Part shown: positions 24,301-35,008 of the stretch, one piece after another
Layout of the letters: the number at the start of each line of letters is the position of its first letter
Position numbering within the stretch: the first letter of the stretch is position 1
Source of the DNA: Sciurus carolinensis
Lineage: Eukaryota > Chordata > Mammalia > Rodentia > Sciuridae
Assembly (NCBI RefSeq): GCF_902686445.1
Contig: NC_062218.1
Location: forward strand, 137,007,607 to 137,071,606
DNA: 64,000 nt
Reading direction: 5' to 3'
Notes under the pieces: generated by a model
Told to the model about the DNA's origin: nothing
What the model saw: the letters and a program-made list of their open reading frames with translations, nothing else
Databases searched by the model: none
Program-made: the position numbers and the translations under genes

Positions 24301-24700
24301 CTGCATGATGCTGACGCAGACAGTGAATGTTAATAGCCATGGCCCTGGTTTAACCTTTTCAGCATTTGGTGTTCTGATTAACTGGCCCTTCTCCCTCTTC
24401 AGCACATGTTGAAGACACTTTGTTCAGGAGGAAGTTGAAATGGCCAGCCCCTCTAATAACAGAATATTGAAAAGGTCACGGCAGTACGGCTGAGTTCTCC
24501 AACCTACAAATCACAGGGAGCATCAGCTCAGATAACTCATTCTCCTGACAAATCAAGGAGCAAGAACTGAAGACCACACAGCTGATTAGGCTCATCGGAA
24601 ATCAGAGGACTGGGGAGAAATCGATGGAGAACTTGGCTGCCCCAAGCAGGGGGTCAGGGCAGGCAGGATGCTGATTAGCAGATCTGCAGGTAGGGGAGTG
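24301..24700. other. single-copy sequence upstream of CTCF motif
   Basis: No gene or repeat recognised. It borders a strong CTCF-type motif. Confidence 0.45.
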
Positions 24701-24719
24701 TGCTGCCCCCTGGTGGCCA
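24701..24719 (-). promoter_or_regulatory. CTCF binding motif, full-consensus match
   Basis: The plus strand reads TGCTGCCCCCTGGTGGCCA. Its reverse complement TGGCCACCAGGGGGCAGCA fits the published 19-19-position CTCF core (YGRCCASYAGRKGGCRSYR) at every position. The motif is oriented on the minus strand and lies in single-copy sequence outside any SINE, so it is not one of the SINE-borne CTCF sites common in rodents. Occupancy cannot be judged from sequence. Confidence 0.75.
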
Positions 24720-24984
24720 CTCCATGACTGCATCCCAGGAAGGCCTCAGAGGGGAACCTGGAACCATCCTGGGCTCCAGGATCCTGGGAGGCCCTGCCTG
24801 AAGATTCCACCAGGTCAGCCGTCCTTTTCTATTTTGTCACAAAAGTACAAACACATTTCCCTAAACCCTGGATAAATAAAACATTTACCAAAAGCGCTAC
24901 AATTACATTTTTCAGGATATTTTGTGTTATTTCTCCATTAAAGTTTTATGGGGTTTTTTTTGTGGGTTCTTTAAAGATTTAGCT

Positions 24985-25118
24985 TTTTAAATATTTTTAG
25001 TTGTAGCTGGACACAATGCCTTTATTTTATTATTTCTTTTTATGTGCTGCTGAGGATTGAACCCAGGGACTCACACATGGTAGGAAAGCACTCTACCACT
25101 GAGCCAAAACCCCAACCC
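24985..25118 (-). mobile_element. extended ID-type SINE
   Basis: A left leader ('atatttttagttgtagctgg', 'acacaatgcctttatttta') is followed by the ID body read backwards ('gctgaggattgaacccaggg', 'gaaagcactctaccactgag', 'ccaaaaccccaaccc'). The same leader-plus-ID layout recurs, decayed, at 58900-59066. Confidence 0.82.
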
Positions 25119-25124
25119 AAGAAT

Positions 25125-25420
25125 TAGCTTTTGCCATCACCAGTCTTTGGAAAAAGAGTGAGCAAGCGCTCTCAAAACTCAGAGTCCTCATAAAGCAAGG
25201 ACATGTTTATGGCTTAATTTACTGTGGAGTTCCACAAACAACGCTAAAGAAAAATGACCGATTTAATTAAAGACTGGGCAATTAACCTTCTGTGTAGTAA
25301 AACATGGATGTGCAAGGGCTTTCCACAAAAATCAGTCTTTGTGGGCAGCGGCCACAAAAAATCTTAATAGGTCGGCAAAGCTAGATTGAAGTAGAAAGCT
25401 CACCTGAAAAAGAAATCTAA
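25125..25420. promoter_or_regulatory. candidate conserved non-coding element
   Basis: Repeat-free and AT-biased, with a forkhead-like TGTTTAT, homeodomain-like TTAATTAAAG and CAATTAAC words, and two CCACAAA words close together. No exon-like frame. The call rests on composition only. Confidence 0.22.
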
Positions 25421-26102
25421 GATTAAGAGAGGGATGAACATCAAAGATGACTCTGATTAACCAGGATAAGGAAAACTAGAAACTGGAAGGGAGAAACAGG
25501 ATACACAGAACATATTTTAAGACCATAGGTACAGAGATTTCAGTGAGCTTTGGAGATAAGGAGGACTGACATTTTGAGAACGGTTGATTAAAAGCTTTTC
25601 AGCCCAAATGCTCATTTTCTCTGGGCGTCGAGCACAAAAAAATCCATGGAGTAAATTGAAATTCTAAATGCTAAGAGAAGACTAAAAGATTTACTGCCAC
25701 AGATTCAATTAAGTGACTAAAAAAATGTAGCATCTCCTTCAGGATTCATTGAGGCTCCTGTCTCTTGACTGCGCATCTTTCCAAATGCTGTTCGCTCATA
25801 GGAAGACTCCTGCGGAGGCGGGGTGGAGTCTTGACCACAGGCCTTAACTCGGGGCTCAGCAGGTGTCAAAGCCCTGGCATAGGGTCCTGGAAATTTGTCC
25901 CTCTGCAGCCCGCTGCCCCAATGCAGGGGAGTTGGATGGCTCCTGAAGATACTCAGGATGCCCTCAGAAATTCCAGGCCTTTGAGACAGTATGCTTCCCT
26001 AGAGACCACCACTGTCCACCCCACAGCTCCAAAAGATCCTCACTTTAGAGATTATCAGCAGTCTAGGGACCTGAAATCGAAGAGACAGAGCCTAGCTTAA
26101 AG
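25421..26102. other. single-copy sequence
   Basis: Nothing recognised. The plus-strand frame 25765-26100 is open but has no domain. Confidence 0.45.
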
Positions 26103-26188
26103 TGCACTTTGGGGTGGTAGGGATGAAACCCAGGACCTCACAGATGCTCCTCATAAGTGCTCCACCCCTGAGCTATATCCACAGCTCA
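26103..26188 (-). mobile_element. ID SINE
   Basis: Reverse-complement ID: 'gggatgaaacccaggacctc', 'cataagtgctccacccctg' and 'agctatatccacagctc'. There is no clear T-rich tail on the left, so the copy is old or truncated. Confidence 0.72.
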
Positions 26189-27564
26189 CAAAGGGCACTT
26201 TGAACGTGTCCCTTGCCGAGCAGTAGTGGACACCAACCACCCCACAGGGATACTGGCTTCTGTGTTTCCGAGTCATCAACCTGCCTGATAATGCAGGAGT
26301 GTTGTGTGTTGTCTGTATGCCACCTTGGCCAGGCTACCCTGGAAAAGGGTCACTTTAAGTTCTGTCCCTGGTAGCACATTTAAGGGCTCAGAGATGAGCT
26401 AAACGTTGGTGGGAAAGCTGGTGGGAAAGCAAAATACCTTTGTGTGTAGACAACGTGTAGACCAGCCATGAGAAGCTGGATGAACTCAATGGAGGGCTTG
26501 CACGGTGGCAGAAACCTCCGTGCGCCATGAAGGCCGCAGAAGGCAGGACGTGGTGCAGGCCTAGGCAGCCCTGTTTTAGGCCACCTTCGGTGTGTGAAGT
26601 TGCAACTGGAGCAACGTAGTGTCCAGGCTCAGCCCCTATGTCCACTGCCTCCCAGCTCTGAGGTGCCAGAACCCACAGTCTTCATTTCATCCTGGTTACC
26701 TCAACCACATGGCTACAGCCTCAGGGATTGGCCTCCCAAGTGGATGCTAAATGTTGTTTTAGAAGAAATACCAAGGTAGGAGACATACAAAGTTACCTAA
26801 TATAAAGACATAAGGCCTTTGGGACTGGGAGGACCCTGAGGGCTGTGGGAACCCAGAAGGTTCCCTGAGAGAAGCTAAGCCTAGGGTATGGCTAGGGGGC
26901 AGTGGAAGGAGGGAAATCTTCAGGGGCGGGTTTTCCACTGCTGCTGGAGGAAAGGAAGATTGAAGGGGAGCTGCAGCAGGGGATCCCTGCTGCCTTGTTG
27001 TGCCAAAGGACAAGCAGGGCTAGAGCTAGAAGCTTCCAGAAACACCCCCATCATATGCCACACCCTACCTATAGAAACAAGGGTGACTTCTCCTATGGGC
27101 GTTGGACACCTGTGGCTGCCGTCCCCCACCACAGTGCTCAACAATGAGGTTATTTGTACAACTGCTTTGTTTATTTCTCTGTGGAGCATCCAGATTATTG
27201 GGAAAGAGAAAAGAATAAAGAGGGATAATTTTTTTCTTTAAAAATGATAGAGCAGACCTAAAGCCCTAAATGGAAATAAAACAAGAATAAGTTAGACCAG
27301 AGGAAAATCAATAAAACAGATGAGGTTTAAAATAAGAGGTTTAAAAAGCTGACAGCTACAGGAGACAGGAGAAAAGGAATTAGAAGGCTAGAATTTTAAT
27401 TCCTGATATTAAACTAGAGATAAAGTAGAAAAGAAAGGAATAAAAACAGAATGAATTTTAAAATTAAGATTTTTTTAAAAAAGGAGATAGGTTAAAATCT
27501 TTGAAATTAGTGAAGTTAAAATGAAAGTGTGAGATAATGGCTTTAAAACATCAAGTAAGGATGA
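26189..27564. other. single-copy sequence, A-rich 3' part
   Basis: No gene. The part from 27190 to 27560 is strongly A-rich and purine-biased without any clear repeat identity. Confidence 0.45.
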
Positions 27565-27708
27565 ACTGAGGATATAGCTTAGTGGTGTTATAGCTTAGTG
27601 GTGGAGTAGTTTAGTGACGGAGTGCTTGCCTAGTATGCACAGGCCCTCGGTTCCATCCTCAGTACTGCAAAAGATAAATAATAAATAATAAAAATAAAAT
27701 AAAGCAAG
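27565..27708 (+). mobile_element. ID SINE with duplicated A-box region
   Basis: The 16-base unit starting TATAGCTTAGTGGTG occurs at 27573 and again at 27589. A weaker third unit follows ('gtttagtgacggagtgc'), then the normal ID continuation 'ttgcctagtatgcacaggcc', 'ctcggttccatcctcagtac' and a simple-repeat A/T tail (AAATAAT type). The promoter-proximal part is therefore expanded compared with the other IDs here. Confidence 0.8.
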
Positions 27709-28410
27709 CAGGGTTAAGAAATAGCTGCGAAGAAAAAAGAGAGAAGAGAGGCATTTAGAAGTTTCCAGATGGGAAAGTACAGGAAGGAATTCTCAGAGCC
27801 TGGTCATCAGGGTCAAAGCCACCTCCTGTGCACAGCCTCCCCTTCATCACTTTCATGAGAGAGAGCTGACCTTTCTTTATGTATGAGCATACCACAGGCC
27901 TGGAGGCCTCAGCTCCTGGACCTGTCAGAGAAACCCTGATGGAGTGGACAGTGAGCTTCTCCATCCACCTTGGAGGCGCTCAAACCATGGATGCTGGGTG
28001 AGAAAGAACTAATTAAACCAATGCATAAACAAGTGAACAAAGCCACGCCTACCCTCTGTTGTGACTGAATTCACAGTCAAATCTTCATGCACTGGTTCTC
28101 AGCAATTTCAGATGTGGGGTCATCTTTTAAGAACAAATATTTCAAATAATGTGCCTTTTATTACCCTAAAATGCAAATGATAGATAATATAATCTACTTA
28201 CCCTTAATGACTTCAAAATAGGGTACACTCATTGAAGTAGATATGAGAAATACAAAGAAAATAATTTGTAATAAAATACCATGTATTTCAATATGTAGGT
28301 GCTGGTGCAAGACAGAATTCATAACGATGTAGCGAACTGTTGGCATGAAAGTATCTTCTACAAATGCAGCTGATACAGGTGTACTGCACTGGCAACTCAC
28401 ATACCACACA
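27709..28410. other. single-copy sequence
   Basis: A TGGTTCTCA word at about 28094 resembles a hAT terminal end, but nothing else supports a transposon there. No gene. Confidence 0.4.
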
Positions 28411-28413
28411 CTG

Positions 28414-28430
28414 TGTTGCCATTGGCAACA
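28414..28430. promoter_or_regulatory. RFX (X-box) type palindrome
   Basis: TGTTGCCATTGGCAACA is a perfect inverted repeat of 8-base arms around one central T. It fits the X-box form GTTGCC-N(0-3)-GGCAAC with a three-base spacer. RFX factors bind such sites, notably in ciliary gene promoters. A half-site-like CTGGCAACTC lies just upstream at 28389. No promoter or transcript is visible nearby. Confidence 0.5.
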
Positions 28431-28639
28431 AGATAATGATGAACAACTTTTGATAAAGTTCTCAACAAAGCAATGTATACTCTTCTTTTGGTTGCATAGT
28501 AATTACAGCCCAGGAAAATTCTGAGTATTCTAAACTATGTAAAAAAATACTTTGCATTCATATATAACCAGAATTAGGCTCTAGGCTCCCATAATTATAA
28601 ATATGTTTTCACCTACATGAAGTTTTTAAAAATAGGGAC

Positions 28640-28800
28640 ATATGACAATTCATTGTTGTGAAGGACTATACCATGCAATGCACTGTCGGCATCACTGGTT
28701 TTTGCCCTCTCAATACTAAACGCAAGTCTATCCCCACCCACCACAGTCATTGTGACTTTTGAAAATGCTCTAGAAATTTCTAGAAAAATACGCTAAGAAG
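28640..28800. repeat. MER20-like hAT DNA transposon remnant
   Basis: 'gacaattcattgttgtgaag', 'catgcaatgcactgtcggca' and 'catcactggtttttgccc' keep the word order of the MER20 middle. Terminal repeats are not clean, and the family call is tentative. Confidence 0.5.
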
Positions 28801-29860
28801 AAGGCCTGTCCCACTTGGAAATACTGTCTCCAGAGAGGGAAACTTGACTGACAGCTCCCATGGGTCTCCCTCCTCATGACTACCTGCCTGGTCACACCTT
28901 CCCAGCCTCAAGAATTGCAAGAACACTTTGGAAGTGAAAGAAGACATTTAGGAGCAAGATCAGGATATCCTGCAAAAGACCAGTAAGGGTCTTGGCCAGG
29001 ATTTACTGGTGGGATCCTGCCAGGAGTTCTGTAGATTCTTGGACAGAGACTAGGAATGGGCCTTGTAGAGGCTGAAAAAGAGGAAATGGAAAAGAGGAAA
29101 GAGATGCCAGCTCAGGAGGAGCAAAAGATCCGCTGAGAATCTGCTGCTGCTGCAAAAAAAAAAAAACCACAGACAACACAGAAGAGACAGACATCTTGGA
29201 GTAGTAAATGGCTACCAAGAATTATTCTATCGACTATAAAACCTCAAGAGGACATAGAGGGTCAGAGTAAGGGGCTCCCACTTCCGGGATGGTTTTCCTC
29301 CAGAGACAATACCAGTTCTTAGAAAGCCCTGGAAAGGAGCCATGCCCTCAGGGTTGGAATGCTACTCCTCCTTGGAAAGTTTATTAGAGCAATAAGAGGT
29401 CAGGAGTCATGGTTCAGACCAGTTCACAATTGCAAGGGCTCAAAAAAGTTAATCTGATGTTCTTTTTAACTCTGGGTCATTTAACTCATTTCTAAAATTG
29501 GTTTCTTGCTCAGAGCCAAATTTCGAGGTTTATAAACTCCAAGGAGAGAAAAAAGAGTTTAGACTCAATTGTGTTATTGTGATGGAACAGTTTTATTCTC
29601 AAAGATTTAATTCCCCAAGTTTTGCTTTAGGAAAAAAAAAAAAAAAAAAAAAAAAAAACGCAGCAGAAAATGTAAGAAGACAAACTCCCTGCGTTAGGAA
29701 GCATCACTCATGGTGACAATTAGGAAACATGACAGAGAATGACGTGCCATCCCAGAAGGAATGAAGAGTATTTTCAATTACTCTGCAACTTTATTTATGA
29801 TTTTTGAAGGGTAATGCATTGCTGCTCTTAACTGCCTGGAATTAAAGTGGATGTTGAAAC
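28801..29860. other. single-copy sequence with a 27-base A run
   Basis: An uninterrupted A run spans 29632-29658 with no SINE or L1 body in front of it that I recognise. A shorter A run follows a (CTG)n-like word at about 29140-29167. No gene or processed pseudogene seen. Confidence 0.45.
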
Positions 29861-29864
29861 CATC

Positions 29865-30260
29865 GCCTCTTCTTTGCACTTATTTTTACTTTAACTGAGC
29901 CTAATTGAATGATGTAAAGAGAAGTTTACTTTTTAAATGTGTCATCTCTTATTTCCCCGCAACTGTAATCACATCAATAGCATCTTTGCTATCAGGATGT
30001 TATTGCCTTTTCTCGCCTCCTTTTCCAGCCTATCGAATTTAGTAAACTTAAAAATGGTTCACAAGTAATGATAGCTGGTTTATTGCAGAAAAGTTTTTTA
30101 TTGCCTGAAAAACAAACCCTAAGAGACACTAATAGTAATGTTGATGTCTTTTAACTTGAGATTTGAAGTGAGAATATTTTCAGATTTAGATTCCATAAAA
30201 TGATTTTTGGACCAAAACAGATTTTCCTGCATTAAGGTCAGATCCTAAAGCTGGCTTTGA
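29865..30260. promoter_or_regulatory. candidate conserved non-coding element
   Basis: Repeat-free AT-rich stretch with clustered homeodomain and TCF-like words (CCTAATTGAATG, CACATCAATAGC, TAATGATAG) and very few CpGs. It reads like developmental enhancer DNA. No coding frame. Confidence 0.28.
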
Positions 30261-30659
30261 ATTAACAATGGGGTTCTTTCTTCCTCACCATAAAACGGGT
30301 TTTAGAAGGTCAAGGAAACGCTAGGAGATGGTGGGGGGGAATCACTAGAAGTTCTCTTTTGTATTTAAAAAGAAAAAAAAAAAAAGAAAGAATAAGCGGA
30401 GATGGTACTTGTAGTATATGATGCAGGTAAATAACTGAGAAAAAAAAGAGGGAGATTTTCATTTTCACTAGACCCCCAGGTGTGGTGGAGGAGGGGAAGC
30501 CAAGCTGAGCACCTATCAGGACTGCTTATACCCCGGGGAGTGCCATATGAAATCTCCTCTCTCTAACTTGCTCCTGGGGTCAGTAGGCAGAGGTTCAGGG
30601 GCCTCAAGGCAGGCTGGAGCTCAGAACACCAACACTGCAGTGGGCTGGGGCAGTTGTTG
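30261..30659. other. single-copy sequence
   Basis: A short A/G-rich tract at about 30366-30390; otherwise nothing recognised. Confidence 0.45.
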
Positions 30660-31345
30660 TTTTATTTAATTTGTTCTTTTTAGATTTACATGAGAGTAGA
30701 GTGTATTTTGACATGTTATACATACATGGAGTATAACATTCTAATTAGAATCCCATTGTGTGGTTGTACGCGGTGTGGAGTTTCACTGGCTGTGTGTTCA
30801 CAGATGAACATAGGAAAGTTACATCCAATTCATTCTACTGTCTTTTCTATTCCTTTCCCTCTTCCTTTCTCATTCCCCTTTGTCTAATCCACTGGATTTC
30901 TGTTCTTCCCTCCCCCACCCTTTTTGTGTTAGCATCCATATATCAGAGAGAACATTCAGCCTTTGGTTTTTTGGGATTGACTTATTTCACTTAGCATGGT
31001 AGTCTCCAGATCCATCCATTTACCAGCAAAAGTTATAATGTCGTTCTTTTTATGGCTAAGTAATATTCCTTTGTGTGTGTGTATATAATGAAAATATATA
31101 TAATGGATATATATAAATATATATATATAATTTATAAATATATATGTAATTTATAAATTACATTTTCTTTATAAGTATATATATCTGTTGAAGGGTACCT
31201 AGATTGGTTCCATAACTTAGTTATTGTGAATTGAGCTGCTATAAATATTGATGTGGCTGAGTCACTGTAGTATGCTTTTAATTTCTTTGGGTATATATGA
31301 AGGAGTGGAATAACAGGGTCAAATGGTGGTTCTGTTCCAAGTTTG
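30660..31345 (-). mobile_element. 5'-truncated L1, 3'UTR and ORF2 end
   Basis: T-rich left end, then 3'UTR read backwards ('agatttacatgagagtagag', 'cattgtgtggttgtacgcgg'), a pyrimidine-rich tract, then the ORF2 end ('cttatttcacttagcatgg', 'tagattggttccataactta', 'gggtcaaatggtggttctg'). An AT microsatellite expansion has grown inside it (31070-31190). Compared with the 8863 copy it shows more substitutions and the extra AT block. Confidence 0.88.
31070..31190. repeat. (TA)-rich microsatellite within L1
   Basis: TGTGTG followed by repeated ATATATAA/ATAAATATAT words for about 120 bases. In the related copy at 8863-9497 the same place has only a 17-base (TA)n, so this is a local expansion. Confidence 0.8.
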
Positions 31346-31693
31346 CAGTTTTGAATCTAAGATGCAGCAGTGTGAGGATCAGAGAGAATTCCCAGGACAC
31401 CTGTCCTGCCCCTTCTGCTTCCTCAGGAAGTACCTGTCATGGATACTGAGGCTGTGACCAGTAGAGAAACAGAGAGAAAAAAGGTCCCAGAGAAGAGTTT
31501 TAATTAATCTAAAGACTGATAAAGAAAATAATTTTAAAAAGCAAAATAGGGGGTAGAACAGATGGGGGGGTTCACTTATTAAAGTGTACTCTAAATTTCT
31601 AAGAATCAACACACTAATGGTATCACTAACAATGAGGTGACTAATGTCAGTGAGTTTTATAAATGCTTCCCACCAGTATGACTACTGCACCAA

Positions 31694-31982
31694 TCAAGAC
31701 AGCTGGGCCTGATGTTGCACACCTATAATCCCAGCAGCTCCGGAGGCTGAGGCAGGAGGATTGCAAGTTCAAAGCTAGCATCAGCAAAAGCAAGGCACTA
31801 AGCAACTCAGTGAGATCCTGTCTCTAAATAAATATAAAACTGGGCTGGGGATGTGGCTCAGTGGTTGAATGCCCCTGAATTCAATCCCTGGTACCCACCC
31901 CCATCTCAAAAAAAGGCTGGGAAGTAGTTTAGTGCTTAAGTGTCCCTAGGTTTAATCCCTGGTACAATTAAAAAAAAAAAAA
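31694..31982 (+). mobile_element. B1-dID composite SINE with a second ID-like unit
   Basis: B1 half ('cacacctataatcccagcag', 'ggctgaggcaggaggattgc', 'gatcctgtctctaaataa'), then ID half ('gggctggggatgtggctcag', 'ttcaatccctggtacc'), then a second ID-like unit ('ggctgggaagtagtttagtg', 'ggtttaatccctggtac') and an A tail. The third part is unusual compared with the copies at 39207 and 61445, which have one ID half. Confidence 0.86.
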
Positions 31983-32004
31983 TACAATGTCCCTCTCACC
32001 CCCA

Positions 32005-32215
32005 ACAGCTCTGCCATGGCTATTTCCCAGTCACCCCACCCCATCCCATCCCCAAAGAGAACAGTCACTAATCTGATTCCTATCAGTATAAATTGGTGTT
32101 GCCTATTCTAAAACTTCTTCTAGGTATAATTGTTTAGTATATAACTTTTTGTGTCTGACTTCTTATGTTCAGATAAATATTTCTGGTATTTATCACCATG
32201 ACATTAATCCATGAG
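32005..32215 (-). repeat. old L1M 3'UTR fragment
   Basis: 'agagaacagtcactaatctg', 'tcctatcagtataaattggt', 'gttgcctattctaaaacttc' and 'tttttgtgtctgacttcttatg' follow the order of L1M 3'UTR read backwards. Short and diverged. Confidence 0.5.
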
Positions 32216-32324
32216 TCCCTGGTTCAGTCAGTCTTCAAATATCCATCATATTTCACAATGCGGATACACCACCAAAAAGGCAACACAGTCCCTCCCTGCC
32301 TTCTTGGAGTTTATGGCTGATGGG

Positions 32325-32745
32325 TTGAACTAGACAGCACAGTGGACAGAACGACACCCCAGAGACGCCCTCATCCTAGTCCCAAGCCTGTGCGTATATT
32401 CCTTACATGGCAAAGGGACTTTGTAGGACCAGAAGATGGAGATATCCTGGATTATGGTTCTTACAAGTGAAAGAGGGTCGGAGTCAGAGGAGACCTGAAG
32501 CAGATCAGATGCTGAGCTGCTGACTTCGGTGATGGGAGAAGGGGCCACCAACCAAGGAATTCAGGCAGCATCTAGAAGCCAGAAATGACAAGGGAGCGAA
32601 TGTTCCCCTAGAGACTTCAGAACAAATGCAGCCCTACAAACGGCTTCATTTTCACAGAGTGAGTCTCAGTTTGGACTTCTGTTCTCCAGAAGAGTAAGGC
32701 AATTGCTTTAACCCTCTCAGTCTACAGCAGTGTGTTCCAATAGCC
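32325..32745 (+). mobile_element. MLT1-type MaLR LTR, diverged
   Basis: Word order follows an MLT1 LTR in sense: 'attccttacatggcaaaggg', 'gatatcctggattatggttc', 'aaccaaggaattcaggcagc', 'atctagaagccagaaatgac' and 'ttggacttctgttctccaga'. No internal sequence. Ends are uncertain. Confidence 0.55.
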
Positions 32746-34985
32746 ACAGGCAGCAAGTTGGCCTGAAAAAGGACAAGGCAGAGATCAGTGGGCCAGGCGG
32801 AGTCCCATGGGGAAGGAGGGCAGGCAGAGTTGAGGAGAGGCAGCTCTGGACCAGCTGCACTGACCACAGACCAGCTGGCAGCAGGGAGCTGATCCGAGGT
32901 CAGAGCCCAGTGGTGATCAGGGCTGTGCTGCTCTCCTGACAGCCATCAGCACCAGGTCAGTGGAGGTGGCTGGGGAAGGCCCAGGGCCACTGTGCAGCCT
33001 ACGCACGCTTCTTCTTTGGGGACTCCATGTGGGTGTTCCCACACTCCTCCTGCCTCATCCTGGGGGTTAGTGCGGGTGCTGGAGAGTGAGACCAAAGGAG
33101 GCACATCTTTCAGAAATAAGCCAGATAAGAAGCCTGGCTCCTTGGAGCCCACGGGAGCTGATGTGGCCATGAGAGGGCTCTGTCGGTAGGAGGTGGGGGT
33201 TGAATGGCAGTTCTTCCAGTCAAGTTATTTGGGAAGGCGAAATCAGAGGGAAGAATTCCTTTCTGCTTAGGGAAGACTGTAGCAGAGGTCCAAGCCTCAG
33301 CTGAAATCAGCACCTTCGAAAACTGCATTCTATAAAACAGGCGTGAAAAGGCCAAAAGCAGCTAGAAATCCATCCCCTGGACTTGCAATCAGATCCATGT
33401 GCCTGTTTGACTTACTGCCAATAGGTGTCTGTATGAATATTTATCAGCATGTCCTGTGAGCAGGCACTGAGGATCCAGGAAGGAGAGAGGGACCTGCCCC
33501 TGCCTTGTGGGGGATGTGGGGAGACCTAGGGAAGGGGACAACCTGAAGGAGGGCTCAGTCTGCAGGAGGCAGGCAAGGAAGTAGGGAGTTCTAATAGTGG
33601 AGGCGTAGAGAGAGCCAACTGAACAGAAGTGGGGGGGGAATACATCAAAATTGTCAAAGTTGCTATTCTTAGCCAGGTCTGAGGCTAACAGTGCCAGATT
33701 TCAAACGCACTCTCTTCTGTAACTTGCCAGTGATCCAGTGTGGCCATATCGCCAGCAACTTCTAGGCCCATGCTCAAGTCTCTCCATGGGTTCTTGTCCA
33801 CCTCAGCCCTGCCCCCCAGGCCTCTTGGATTCCAGGGTTAACAAAGCCTCTCCCTGGGCTCTATGCCCCACTCTCACTCTGGGCTGTGAAACTGACCTGA
33901 AATTAGGAGATTGCATGCCCCTTTAAAAGCTTAGCCACCAACTAATACACTGCATAATAGACAAGGGAAGGAATAGGTGGCCTAAGGAGCTCATATCCAT
34001 GGCCAGCATCATCCCTACAAAAATCCCACAGGAAGCTATGAAGCCATAAAGTCTGGGAGAGAAGGGGTTGAGATTCCTGCAAGACAGGCATGGGGACAAC
34101 CACTCCTCCAGCCACCTCCACCCTTCACTTCTTTTTCTCTGTGAATTCCTAGTTGGTGACGTTGTCCCCTGCAGTTGCCACTTACAAAATGGTTTCTACT
34201 AAGCTGGTGCCATTATTTACACATCCACAGGCTCCCTGTTGGCCTCTCTGCTTCCTGGATTGACCTGAAGAAAAATTCTGCAGGGACCTCCAACCTGTCC
34301 ACTCCTGCCTAGCCTCTTTCTGCAGAAGAGGCCGTGAAGTCTCTCCGTGACATGCTCCTTCCTCTCAAACTGTAGATGCACCCTCCAAATATCTCCTCCT
34401 AGAGCCCTTCTCAGACTCCACCACAATCCTTTAGGCTACCTTGGGTATGCCTACAGTTCCCAGTCTGTCTGAACCCCACAACACACAAGCTTCATAAACC
34501 AAGGGGCCTCGGCCAGTGATACCACAACCAGGTATCTAGGGTTTGGTACATAGTATGCATGTAGTATGTGTTTGCAATTGAATCTATCATGAATAAAAAT
34601 CATTTTGCAACATAAACAATCTTCCCCCACGTAAACAATCCTTCCCCTGCTTTGCAAGGATGTTTTTAACGATGAGGACTTCTTACAGAAGACCCCCTTT
34701 GCTCTTGCAGAAAGGATTGGGGTAGTGAGTTGTCACTGGCCTCCGTATCATCAGAGGCCCCTTATGAGCCAGGCCCCTGCACCTCTGTGAAAGATGAAGC
34801 ACCCCCATGCTGGGGTTGCTCTGGAGGCCTGGACAATGGGTTCCCATTGAGGACCACACAGTCCCGGATGTTTTGTTCATGGGTGTTGATTTCAAGACCT
34901 CAAGAATGCAAAAGGGAAAGAGGACCAGCACATAAAAAAAGGAATACCAAGTCAGAAATAAAGGAGTAGAAACCCCTTTTTGGCC
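32746..34985. other. single-copy sequence
   Basis: No gene, RNA or named repeat in 2.2 kb. Frames up to about 80 codons overlap on both strands without domain signatures. Confidence 0.5.
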
Positions 34986-34989
34986 ATAA

Positions 34990-35008
34990 ACACACACACA
35001 CACACACA
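34990..35008. repeat. (CA)n microsatellite
   Basis: Nine to ten CA dinucleotides followed by an imperfect CAGACACA. Confidence 0.9.
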
